This document shows, piece after piece, positions 26,225 to 33,447 of a stretch of 37,921 bases of DNA. Source of the DNA: Deltaproteobacteria bacterium (lineage in GTDB: Bacteria > Desulfobacterota > Binatia > HRBIN30); NCBI GenBank assembly GCA_017860575.1, contig JAGDMS010000038.1:1-37921 (forward strand), in the 5' to 3' direction. The notes beneath the pieces were generated by a model that was not told the origin of the DNA, did not search any database, and saw only the letters and a list, made by a program, of their open reading frames with translations. A program made the position numbers and the translations under genes. Within the stretch, counting starts at the first letter, position 1. The number at the start of each line of letters is the position of its first letter.

Positions 26225-26689
26225 GTGTCCCAGCGGAGGTGGTCGCACCCGGCCGTCGCCATCGATGGTGTTGCCGTCGTCGCACAGCTCTGGGGGGACG
26301 ATGACGCCATTGCATGTGGGCTATCCGCCAACTCGCACGAGCAGCCGAAGATGAACGGCTGGCGTGAGTTAAGATTGCTTGTTAAAAGTAGGGTAGCAGC
26401 AGACTTTGCATTAGAGATCCAGTCCGCATTCAAATTCGCCAACCAGAGGTTGGCGATTGGCGGGCTCACCGATCTTTTGTTTGATGGACGAGGGATCGCT
26501 GTTGCAGTCACCCCCGAAGCAACACCGGAGCTGGTTGAGGCCGGGAGAGAGGTCGCCGCCGCCCTAGTGTCTGAACGTGGGGTCGTTGCGAACAACGAGG
26601 TGACGTCAGTTCCCCGCCTCCACGGCCTATTTGTTGGCGACGACCAGGACGATGCAATGATTCGGACATTGATTGGGAATAAACTGTGA
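26225..26689 (+). CDS. Orphan hypothetical protein, possibly truncated
   Basis: The frame is open from 26207 to TGA 26689. GTG 26225 gives 154 residues and ATG 26351 gives 113. The protein is soluble and not recognised. Its second half has an alternating helix/strand look (ELRLLVKSRVAADFALEIQ, LTDLLFDGRGIAVAVTPEA, LVEAGREVAAALVSERG, HGLFVGDDQDD). The ending MIRTLIGNKL recalls the strand-plus-GNKP/GKKP tails of small uncharacterised proteins found near toxin-antitoxin and defence genes. The base composition around 26370-26480 is clearly less GC-rich than the flanks, suggesting recent acquisition. No ribosome site decides between the starts. The antisense frame (26143-26736) is also open but Ser/Thr/Ala-rich without protein-like patterning. 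Confidence 0.4.
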   Translation: MSQRRWSHPAVAIDGVAVVAQLWGDDDAIACGLSANSHEQPKMNGWRELRLLVKSRVAADFALEIQSAFKFANQRLAIGGLTDLLFDGRGIAVAVTPEATPELVEAGREVAAALVSERGVVANNEVTSVPRLHGLFVGDDQDDAMIRTLIGNKL

Positions 26690-26697
26690 ACGAATGA

Positions 26698-26904
26698 GGG
26701 AGATGGCGCATAGCCTACGTCCAGAAGCTCATCCATTTCGACTTGCTACACCGTGCCGGGAGTACGAATCGAAAGTTCCAGTGGATCAGCGTGGGCGAGG
26801 CACCGCCGTCGCTGCGGACCCAGACGTTGGTCGCCGTCTCGATCGGCGATGCGTTCGACGCAATCGTGCGGGGAAACGAAAAGGACAATGGCAGAGCATT
26901 GTGA
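26698..26904 (+). pseudogene. Start-less gene fragment
   Basis: Between the orphan gene and the DUF1566 protein, frame 26698-26904 reads as plausible protein for about 66 residues: YVQKLIHFDLLHRAGSTNRK, then QWISVGEAPPSLRTQTLVAV and a hydrophilic tail ending NGRAL before TGA. It has mixed hydrophobic/charged patterning and good third-position GC, unlike the neighbouring frames. There is no ATG or GTG near the beginning and the frame is closed by TGA at 26695-26697. I read it as the 3' remnant of a decayed gene. The family is not recognised. Confidence 0.4.
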
Positions 26905-26918
26905 ACGGAGGAGCTGAC

Positions 26919-27653
26919 ATGAAGAGAGCAGTATGGGGAATCATGGGTGCGGCACTGGCGGTAATGCTGGGGACGCGGGGGGCACTGGCACAGTGTTGCG
27001 GCGACTGTAACGGCGACGGCACCGTCACCGTCGATGAGATCCTGACCGCAGTGAACCACGCGCTCACGAGCTGTACGGATGACCACATCTGCCCGCAGCG
27101 GTTCCCGGCCACGGGGCAGACGACGACGTTCGGTCCGGGCTCGGATGGAGACGTGCGGGCTGGGGCGACGCTGTCGTACACCGACAATGGCGACGGCACG
27201 ATCACCGACAACACGACAGGGCGTATGTGGGAAAAGAAAGATCAGTCCGGGGGCATCCACGACTGGACCAACAGGTACACGTGGGGGATGACATCGGCGC
27301 CGTACACAATGGACGGCACGATGGTGACGGCATTTCTGGCGACGCTGAACGCGGGCGCCGGGTTCGCCGGGCACACCGACTGGCGCATTCCAAACGTCAA
27401 GGAGCTGCAGAGTATCGTGAATTACGAGATCCCGTTTCCGGGTCCCGCGGTGGACGGGGCGTTCAACACGAACTGCGCGGGGAATTGCACGGTGCTGACC
27501 TGCAGTTGCACGCAGCCCTTCACCTACTGGTCCTCTACTACGGGCCTGAGCAATCCGAGCTTCGCGTGGTACGTGAACTTCATCTACGGCTACGTGGGCA
27601 ACGACACCAAGGACTCCGAATCCTACGCGCGAGCCGTGCGCGGCGGCTTGTGA
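26919..27653 (+). CDS. Secreted DUF1566 (Lcl C-terminal) protein with dockerin-like Ca-binding motif
   Basis: The 244-residue protein starts with a signal peptide (MKRAVWGIMGAALAVMLG then GALA before QCC). Right after it comes a dockerin/EF-hand-like motif, CNGDGTVTVDEILTAVNHAL, with the DxNxDGxxxxDE calcium loop. The rest is the DUF1566/Lcl_C domain: YTDNGDGTITDNTTGRMWEK, AGHTDWRIPNVKELQSIVNY, a Cys-rich insert (CAGNCTVLTCSCTQ) and YWSSTTGL followed by SYARAVRGG. The start is ATG 26919, with GGAGGAG six bases upstream; the frame runs further upstream without similarity. DUF1566 proteins are extracellular or surface-attached and mostly uncharacterised. The single dockerin-like repeat next to a second-domain partner is a recurring architecture in delta-proteobacteria-like genomes. 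Confidence 0.85.
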   Translation: MKRAVWGIMGAALAVMLGTRGALAQCCGDCNGDGTVTVDEILTAVNHALTSCTDDHICPQRFPATGQTTTFGPGSDGDVRAGATLSYTDNGDGTITDNTTGRMWEKKDQSGGIHDWTNRYTWGMTSAPYTMDGTMVTAFLATLNAGAGFAGHTDWRIPNVKELQSIVNYEIPFPGPAVDGAFNTNCAGNCTVLTCSCTQPFTYWSSTTGLSNPSFAWYVNFIYGYVGNDTKDSESYARAVRGGL

Positions 27654-27677
27654 TCCCGAGCTTGTGCATTTTGCCGC

Positions 27678-27863
27678 TTGATCGTGCGCTGGCTAGGCTT
27701 CGATGAGCGCATCCGAAGCGACCACCACATCTTCACGAAGGAAGGGATAGTGGAGATCCTGAACCTGCAGCCGAAGGGCCGGCATGCCAAGCCATACCAG
27801 GTGAAGCAAGTTCGTGCGGTAATCGTGAAGTATCGTCTGGCTGGAGGCGGCGATGCGAAGTAA
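27678..27863 (+). pseudogene. hicA: hicA toxin remnant lacking its N-terminus
   Basis: The sequence HHIFTKEGIVEILNLQ followed by AKPYQVKQVRAVIVKYRL is the C-terminal two thirds of a HicA mRNA interferase, a dsRBD-like fold. The family's first helix and strand (about 20-25 residues before the glycine-serine-histidine active-site turn) are missing. The frame is closed by the TGA at 27651-27653, which is also the end of the DUF1566 gene. The active-site turn reads RSDHHIF instead of the usual RGSHHIF, although a histidine remains. The only in-frame start is TTG 27678. It overlaps hicB by 11 bases, as in intact operons. Loss of the N-terminus and the altered turn suggest an inactive toxin. Confidence 0.75.
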
Positions 27864-28071
27864 GTGGAGATACGAGATTATCATCTACTGGGGCGATGAA
27901 GACCAGGCGTACATTGCCGAAGTACCTGAGTTGCCCGGCTGCGCGGCCGATGGCCCGACGTACAAGCGGGCGCTGGCCAACGCCGAGGTCACAATCCAGG
28001 AATGGATCGACACAGCAGAGGAACTCGGCCGAGTGATCCCGGAGCCCAAGGGTCGGCTTCTCTACGCGTGA
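27853..28071 (+). CDS. hicB: HicB family antitoxin
   Basis: This 72-residue HicB protein has the partial RNase H-like fold: YEIIIYWGDEDQAYIAEVPE, LPGCAADGPTYKRALANAE and VTIQEWIDTAEELGR, ending IPEPKGRLLYA. It is full length for the short HicB class without a DNA-binding domain. ATG 27853 has GGAGG five bases upstream and overlaps the hicA remnant, the normal arrangement. HicB neutralises HicA by blocking its active site. Here the partner is truncated, so the antitoxin may be a relic or may act against HicA proteins encoded elsewhere. Confidence 0.88.
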   Translation: MRSKWRYEIIIYWGDEDQAYIAEVPELPGCAADGPTYKRALANAEVTIQEWIDTAEELGRVIPEPKGRLLYA

Positions 28072-28241
28072 GTTCAGGCCTGCCGCCACGTCGAACACCA
28101 TGCCCAAGAAGCAGTCAGAGATCGAGGGCGCGCTGTAGGTGAGATACTTCGGGCCGCCTGCGCATCGAGCCGGCCAACCCACCGATCTTTCCTCATCAGA
28201 CGTTTGCGCCGCTGCCCTTAGTCGAAAGTCAGTATTGGGCG

Positions 28242-28496
28242 ATGCAGGCGGTGGCCAACCGCAGCACCGTACCCCTTGCTCCATTGGCCGAAGTGAAGGT
28301 CTTCTATGGCCAAACCGGCAACACGCTGACAGTTTGGTGCGGCAATCCCCAAGATGAATGCGTCTGCGAGGAGACCGGCGAGGAAGTCATCCTGATGAAG
28401 GATACGGCCGGGAAGGTGATCGGCTTTGAAAAACTGAACTTCTCACCGACGACGCCGTACCCCTTGCGTGTTGCATTCGAGGCGCTAGCGACCTGA
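28242..28496 (+). CDS. DUF2283-like small protein
   Basis: The core reads VKVFYGQTGNTLTVWCGNP, then DECVCEETGEEVILMKD and KVIGFEKLNF, the pattern of small DUF2283-type proteins that often neighbour toxin-antitoxin genes; their role is unknown. ATG 28242 gives 84 residues, while GTG 28293 would start exactly at the domain. The frame is open from 28143, after TGA 28140-28142. The added stretch (LRIEPANPPIFPHQTFAPLP, then VESQYWAMQAVANR) also looks protein-like, which suggests that the gene is joined to a remnant of another coding sequence. No convincing ribosome site was seen at either start. Confidence 0.55.
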   Translation: MQAVANRSTVPLAPLAEVKVFYGQTGNTLTVWCGNPQDECVCEETGEEVILMKDTAGKVIGFEKLNFSPTTPYPLRVAFEALAT

Positions 28497-28603
28497 GCGG
28501 TGCCCCTCATGTCAAGCGGACCAAAGAGCCTTCCGGGGACAAGGGGGGAGGGCAGCGGAGCAATCAGTGAAGTGCGAGGTCACCCCCATTTTCGTGCGGG
28601 CGG

Positions 28604-29425
28604 TCACACCTCCAGTGCACCGGATTTCGCCAGGGCCGTGACCACCCGATCTTTCCACGCCGGCCGGCAGACGACGAATTCGTGATTTTTCGGATTGGGC
28701 TGGTTATAGCGGTGCTCTTCGCCGCGCAGCTTGCACACGGTCCAGCCCAGCGCGCGCGCAACGGTTTCCGGCGCGCACGTGTCCCACTCCTTAAGGCCAA
28801 TCTTGTGCACATAAATGTCGGCCTCGCCCATCAGGATCCGCGCCGTCTTGTAGCCGGCGCTGCCGCACGGGACGGGTGACGCGGCACCCATTTCCTCGCA
28901 AAAACGGCCGACCCAAGCCGGAGTGTGGCTGCGCGAGACCACCACGCGCGGGATGGCCGGACCCGCGGCATCCGCGCGCACGAGACTCCCCCCACCCTCG
29001 ATGCCCGCCCCTTCACGGCCCGGAATGGCCACCCCCCACAACAAACGCCCACAGGCCGGGAGGTCGACCGCGCTGAGCGCGCAGCGGCCGTCAATGGCCA
29101 GCGCGACGTGGATCGCCCAGTCTTCGCGCAACTCGCTGAACTCGCGCGTACCGTCGAGCGGATCGACGATCCAGCAGCGGCGCCGCGACAAACGCTCGGG
29201 CGAGTCGGCCGTCTCCTCGCTCAGCAACCCGTCGTCGGGAAACCGGCCGCGGATCAAACCTTGGAGCCATCCGTCTGCCGCCTGGTCGCCGATGTCGGCA
29301 AGTGTGCTGCCCTGCCAGCGGCCGCTGTCGCGCAGGCCCATGACACGCTGGCCAGCGAGCCGTGCGGCGGCGATGGCAAAATCGAGGTCACGTTGGATGT
29401 CCGCGGGGGACGGCGTGGTCTGCAT
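28604..29425 (-). CDS. cysQ: CysQ-like 3'(2'),5'-bisphosphate nucleotidase / inositol monophosphatase family
   Basis: This 273-residue Mg-dependent phosphatase is of the IMPase superfamily. The metal-binding motifs are Glu70-Glu71 (LLSEETAD), WIVDPLDGTREF (85-96, with Asp88 and Asp91) and the C-terminal EWDTCAPETVARALG. The TREF form of the DPLDGT motif, with Glu after Arg, is more like CysQ than like classical inositol monophosphatase (DPLDGTTNF). The expected reaction is removal of the 3'-phosphate from PAP, a by-product of sulfotransfer and of phosphopantetheinyl transfer. It follows the aminotransferase on the same strand after 63 bases and may share its transcript. Related sugar or histidinol phosphatases remain possible. 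Confidence 0.82.
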   Translation of the reverse strand: MQTTPSPADIQRDLDFAIAAARLAGQRVMGLRDSGRWQGSTLADIGDQAADGWLQGLIRGRFPDDGLLSEETADSPERLSRRRCWIVDPLDGTREFSELREDWAIHVALAIDGRCALSAVDLPACGRLLWGVAIPGREGAGIEGGGSLVRADAAGPAIPRVVVSRSHTPAWVGRFCEEMGAASPVPCGSAGYKTARILMGEADIYVHKIGLKEWDTCAPETVARALGWTVCKLRGEEHRYNQPNPKNHEFVVCRPAWKDRVVTALAKSGALEV

Positions 29426-29488
29426 GGAACGCTACTCCAACAATGCATCGATCCTGTCAAGCGCGTCGCCGCGACGCAACCGGCACCG

Positions 29489-30694
29489 TCAGAGCAGGGC
29501 AAGTGCGTCGGCAAGAACGGCGTTGGCTTGCGCGATCTCCTCCTCAGTGATCGTCAGCGGCGGCGCCATCCGCACCACGGTATCGCGGTGTAGCGTCCAG
29601 TTGAGGATGAGACCGCCCTCGAGACAACGCGTGACAAACCGGCGCGTCGCCTCCGGGCTCGCGAACTCCAACGCCATCAGCAGCCCCCTGCCCCGCACCG
29701 AGCACGGAAGACCTGCCGTGAGCGCCCGCAGCGTCGCCAGCCAGTCGGCGCCGACCCGCGCGGCACGCTCCGGCAAACGCTCGCGCAGCAGCACGTCCAG
29801 CGCGGCCAGACCCGCCGCACAGCACACCGGGTGCCCGCCGAACGTGGTCACGTGCGCCAGCGGTGGATCGTGCGACAGTGTACGCATGACCTCGGGCCGC
29901 CCAATGAATGCCCCCAAAGGCAGACCGCCCCCCAACGCTTTGGCCACGACCAGGATGTCCGGCGTCACGTTCCACTGCGTGCAGGCAAATAGCGTACCGG
30001 TGCGCCCGAACCCGGTGATGACCTCGTCGGCAATTAGCAGCGCACCGACCTCCGAACAGCGCTGCCGCAACCGTGGCAAAAACCCATCGCTGGGGATGCG
30101 CACGCCACCTTCGCCCTGGATCGGCTCCAGAATGACCGCGGCGGTCGAGGCGTCGATCCGCGCAAGTGCGGGCGGGTCGTCGAACGGGAGCACCTCAACG
30201 TCCGGCAGGAGCGGCTCGAACGGGTGTTGGTACAGCGGGTTGCCGCCAACCGACAGGGCGCCGAAGGTGTCGCCGTGGAACGCGCCCTCGAAACTGATTA
30301 TGCGCGAACGGCCCGTATATTTGCGCGCCGTTTTCAGCGCTCCTTCGACGGCTTCGGTCCCGCTGTTGGTGAAATACACCACCGACAGGTCGCCCGGTGC
30401 GACCATGGCGAGGCGCCGAGCCAGTGCGACCTGGGGTTCCTGGACCATCTCTCCGTACACGGAGACATGCAGGTACGCGCCCACTTGTTCCGCGATCGCC
30501 TTGCACACGACAGGGTGGGCATGGCCGACATTCGCGACGCCCATTCCTGCCAGTAAGTCCAGGTATTCTCGGCCGTCACTGTCCCAGATCTTGGTCCCGC
30601 GGGCCTGCCTTACGACGATGCCGAGCGGCTCTGGCGATGTCTGGCAGACATGACGGAGAAATGCGGCTCTCAGCTCATCCTCGGCAAATGCCAT
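29489..30694 (-). CDS. Class III PLP-dependent aminotransferase
   Basis: This 401-residue fold-type I transaminase belongs to the acetylornithine/ornithine/omega-transaminase group. The motifs are DSDGREYLDLLAGMGVANVG, FTNSGTEAVEGALKTARKYT, the cofactor stretch SFEGAFHGDTFGALS, LEPIQGEGGV, LIADEVITGFGRTG, the PLP lysine Lys252 in VVAKALGGGLPLGAF, and TFGGHPVCCAAGLAAL. It is usually annotated as an acetylornithine transaminase, but no arginine genes are nearby. Its start (ATG 30694) lies 45 bases after the end of a LuxC-like acyl-CoA reductase on the same strand, which suggests that it aminates the aldehyde made by that enzyme. This role is inference. An in-frame start at 30736 would overlap the reductase stop. 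Confidence 0.85.
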   Translation of the reverse strand: MAFAEDELRAAFLRHVCQTSPEPLGIVVRQARGTKIWDSDGREYLDLLAGMGVANVGHAHPVVCKAIAEQVGAYLHVSVYGEMVQEPQVALARRLAMVAPGDLSVVYFTNSGTEAVEGALKTARKYTGRSRIISFEGAFHGDTFGALSVGGNPLYQHPFEPLLPDVEVLPFDDPPALARIDASTAAVILEPIQGEGGVRIPSDGFLPRLRQRCSEVGALLIADEVITGFGRTGTLFACTQWNVTPDILVVAKALGGGLPLGAFIGRPEVMRTLSHDPPLAHVTTFGGHPVCCAAGLAALDVLLRERLPERAARVGADWLATLRALTAGLPCSVRGRGLLMALEFASPEATRRFVTRCLEGGLILNWTLHRDTVVRMAPPLTITEEEIAQANAVLADALALL

Positions 30695-30738
30695 TCTTTC
30701 ACTCGACGGAAGGCGGTCGGGTGCGGTCTGCTGCACCG

Positions 30739-32097
30739 CTACAACCGCCCATCGATGCCGTCACCAGCATCCACTGTAGTCCATTCCACCCAGTCGGCAA
30801 CACGCGGCCGACCGCTTTGGCGCCAGCAAAGCGGCGGCCGCTGCATGGCGCCGATCGGACACACACGGTGCACGCCGGAGTGCGCCAGCCGCTCGGACAG
30901 CAGAACCTCGCGCGCCGCACCCACCGCCAGGCCAGCGCACTCCAGGTGCCGTCGGTGTGCGACGAGCGCCGCAGGGAGGTCTCCCAGATCGCGCACAACC
31001 TTGAGTCGAATGCATCGATTCAAGCACGTGGGGACCAGGTCGAAACCGTCCTCAATGCTGATGCTCCAATTGGTCGAGCAGGGACTGGCAAGCAGGCCCA
31101 CCTCGCCGGAGGGGTGCGTGCGCCATTCCGCCTCCTGGCGAAAGCGCAGGACGTGGGCCCGATCGTCAAGCCCGAGCTGGCGCGGCGGGAACTCCTCCGC
31201 GGTAGCCGACAGTGCCGTAGCGAGCTGCTCGGCAAAGGCCAATGGTCGGACATGCCCGCCGTCTTCGATATAACAGACCTGGGGCGACAGGCATCCGTAC
31301 TGGTCCCACAACGAGACGTCATAGGCCAGGCTGCGCGCCAAACTGCGCGCGGCATCGGGACCGTCGAGCCGCTCACGTCCGATGGCCGCGAAGCTGATCT
31401 TGTGGCCGTGGCCAATGAGGCGCGCGGGCACGCTCGCGGTCAATGCCGCAATTGCCGCATCGGACCCCGACGCCACCACCAACCCAGCCCGCGCGAACGC
31501 CGCCGCCTCCATCGCCGCCGTTCCACCCCGCCAGTAGGCAACCACGACACACTTCGCCACCTCCGGGTCGACGTCGGCGATCGACCGGGCCAAGAGCGCG
31601 GGGAAGACCAGGTCACCAGCCGCCGGCTTGATCAGTACGGCGGATTTCAGCACCAAGGATAGCAGCATTGGGGTGGCGGCGAGGCCCGGGATATTGCCCG
31701 AAAGCACATGGGCAATCAGCCCCGGACCGGTCGCCCGCCGCAGGCCGTGCCAGCCGTCCAGCACACGGTGATCGCCCAGCTCCGCGTCCAGCACCGAGCG
31801 GATTGCCGCACCACGCAGCGGCTCCAGCAGCAGCGGCAGCCCGTGCCGGACCACTTGCGGGGAGAAGCCCGTGGCCGGTGGCAGCACCTGCTCGGCCTGC
31901 TGGCGCGGGGGATAGTCCGGGTGCAGCCAATTGGCCACCACCCGATCGACGATAGCCAGCAGGTCATCCACCGTCCGCCGCCGCAGGTACGCATCCGCGG
32001 CCTGTCGCGACTGCTCGACGGCATCCCGCAGCTCCGTTCCGGTCAGCCGCGGCATCTCGAGTGCCAGCGGGCCATAGCGAAGCGTCTCGCAGGGCAT
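30739..32097 (-). CDS. LuxC-like acyl-CoA reductase
   Basis: The 452-residue protein belongs to the LuxC branch of the aldehyde dehydrogenase superfamily, which reduces acyl-CoA (or acyl-protein) to aldehyde with NADPH. It shows GLIAHVLSGNIPGLAATPML (nucleotide-binding region), AVLIKPAAGDLVFPALL, VVAYWRGG, VASGSDAAI, GHGHKISFAAIG, and the nucleophile Cys269 in WDQYGCLSPQ. The C-terminus HRVCPIGAMQRPPLCWRQ followed by PRVADWVEW is typical of the family. The start is taken as ATG 32097. The frame is open another 141 codons over the pheA leader without similarity, and no strong ribosome site decides. No LuxE ligase or luciferase genes accompany it, so bioluminescence is not implied. It is divergent from pheA. 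Confidence 0.85.
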   Translation of the reverse strand: MPCETLRYGPLALEMPRLTGTELRDAVEQSRQAADAYLRRRTVDDLLAIVDRVVANWLHPDYPPRQQAEQVLPPATGFSPQVVRHGLPLLLEPLRGAAIRSVLDAELGDHRVLDGWHGLRRATGPGLIAHVLSGNIPGLAATPMLLSLVLKSAVLIKPAAGDLVFPALLARSIADVDPEVAKCVVVAYWRGGTAAMEAAAFARAGLVVASGSDAAIAALTASVPARLIGHGHKISFAAIGRERLDGPDAARSLARSLAYDVSLWDQYGCLSPQVCYIEDGGHVRPLAFAEQLATALSATAEEFPPRQLGLDDRAHVLRFRQEAEWRTHPSGEVGLLASPCSTNWSISIEDGFDLVPTCLNRCIRLKVVRDLGDLPAALVAHRRHLECAGLAVGAAREVLLSERLAHSGVHRVCPIGAMQRPPLCWRQSGRPRVADWVEWTTVDAGDGIDGRL

Positions 32098-32180
32098 CGA
32101 ACCGGCAAGGCTGGGGAGGTGATCACTGCGCACGCGCACGGGCACCCGCTTAGCGTAGTTTTCAATTCGATCAAGGCGGC

Positions 32181-32205
32181 AGGCGCCGCGGAATGATCGG
32201 CGCCT
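32181..32205 (+). terminator. Stem-loop in the leader upstream of pheA
   Basis: AGGCGCC (32181-32187) pairs perfectly with GGCGCCT (32199-32205), with an 11-base loop, and is followed by TTCTGATT. It could be a weak intrinsic terminator or attenuator in the pheA leader. No Phe-rich leader peptide precedes it and the T-run is poor. The rest of 32098-32349 shows no recognisable gene or riboswitch. Confidence 0.25.
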
Positions 32206-32349
32206 TTCTGATTGCATTTCCAGACGGGTTACGCTACCAAAACGGTCTCGTATCTCACGAATCCATGAAGATGCCGAATTCGATGTGCCTGAAATTGCGC
32301 CCGTTCGTTCGTGCCGAGCGCGTCGCACCGACGTCTTCGGGGGAGCCCC

Positions 32350-33438
32350 TTGCCGCGCACGACCTCGATTGATGCTCTGCGCGCGCACATCGATCGTCTT
32401 GATGAGAAGCTGCTCACGCTGCTGAACCAGCGTGCAAGCTTGGCGGTCGCGATCGGCCAGCACAAACGCCGGACGCGCACCAGCATTTACACGCCTGACC
32501 GCGAAAAACACGTCCTCCAACGCCTGGTCGCGGCCAATAAGGGCCCGCTCAAGGCGGAGAACATCCGTTCGATCTTCCGCGAGATCATGTCCGCGTGCCT
32601 GTCGCTCGAGAAGCGCCTACGGGTCGCCTGTCTGGGGCCGTTGGGCACGTTTTCGCACCAGGCCGTGCGGGAACAGTTCGGGTCCGCCGCCGAGGTCATC
32701 CCGGTGAGCTCGATCGCCGGGGCGTTCGACGAGGTCGAAGGCGGGCGGGCCGATTACGCCGTGGTGCCCGTAGAGAACACGACGGAGGGGACGGTTGCCG
32801 CAACCCTCGACCGGTTCGTCACGTCGCCGCTCGTCATCAAAGCGGAAGTGCTGTTACGGGTCGAGCAGTGCCTATTGTCACGCACCGGGCGACGGGAAGA
32901 CATCGCGCGCATCATCTCGCACCCGCAGTCGTTGGGGCAGTGCCGCCAGTGGTTGGCGCAGCACGCACCCGCGCTGCCGCAGGTTGAGGCCGCAAGCAAC
33001 GCCCAGGCGGCCATGACCGCCCGGGACGATCCCAGCGTCGCCGCCATCGCGGGGCGCGTGTGCGCGGACGAATACGGGCTGCGGGTGATCGCGGCGAACA
33101 TCCAGGATCATCAGCACAACTGCACCCGGTTTCTGGTGCTGGGTCTCGACGGCATCAGCCGCGCGAGCGGCGATGACAAAACGTCACTGCTGCTCTCCCT
33201 GCCGCACAAGGCAGGGGCCTTGCATCGGGTGCTCAAGCCGTTCGCCGATAATGGCGTCAACATCGGCACCATCGAGTCGCGTCCGCTCAAAGAGCGCGCC
33301 TGGGAGTATCTGTTCTTCCTGGACTTGGTGGGGCACGTGCAGGAGGCGCATGTGGCGCGGGCGCTGGAGGCTGTCCGGCGACGCTGCCTGCAGCTGAAAG
33401 TCCTCGGATCTTACCCGGCAGCCGCGGGTTCGGTGTAG
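32350..33438 (+). CDS. pheA: Bifunctional chorismate mutase / prephenate dehydratase
   Basis: PheA turns chorismate into prephenate and then phenylpyruvate. An AroQ chorismate mutase domain (about residues 1-90: LRAHIDRLDEKLLTLLNQRA, then LAVAIGQHKR) is fused to a prephenate dehydratase domain (ACLGPLGTFSHQA, PVENTTEGTV, NCTRFLVLG with the catalytic Thr-Arg-Phe) and a C-terminal ACT domain (SLPHKAGALHRVLKPFA, IESRPLKERAWEYLFF) that normally gives feedback inhibition by phenylalanine. I choose TTG 32350 (362 residues) because GGGGGAG lies five bases upstream and family similarity begins soon after; GTG 32311 would add 13 residues. The next gene begins nine bases after its stop. Confidence 0.95.
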   Translation: MPRTTSIDALRAHIDRLDEKLLTLLNQRASLAVAIGQHKRRTRTSIYTPDREKHVLQRLVAANKGPLKAENIRSIFREIMSACLSLEKRLRVACLGPLGTFSHQAVREQFGSAAEVIPVSSIAGAFDEVEGGRADYAVVPVENTTEGTVAATLDRFVTSPLVIKAEVLLRVEQCLLSRTGRREDIARIISHPQSLGQCRQWLAQHAPALPQVEAASNAQAAMTARDDPSVAAIAGRVCADEYGLRVIAANIQDHQHNCTRFLVLGLDGISRASGDDKTSLLLSLPHKAGALHRVLKPFADNGVNIGTIESRPLKERAWEYLFFLDLVGHVQEAHVARALEAVRRRCLQLKVLGSYPAAAGSV

Positions 33439-33447
33439 GTGGAGCGC

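Noticed and set aside
26143-26736. Minus-strand frame opposite the orphan hypothetical gene
   Set aside because: Ser/Thr/Ala-rich and without protein-like patterning; the plus-strand frame is more convincing, though neither is recognised.
30739-32097. Bioluminescence operon because of the LuxC-like gene
   Set aside because: No luxA, luxB, luxD or luxE homologue is present; LuxC-type reductases are widespread without luminescence.
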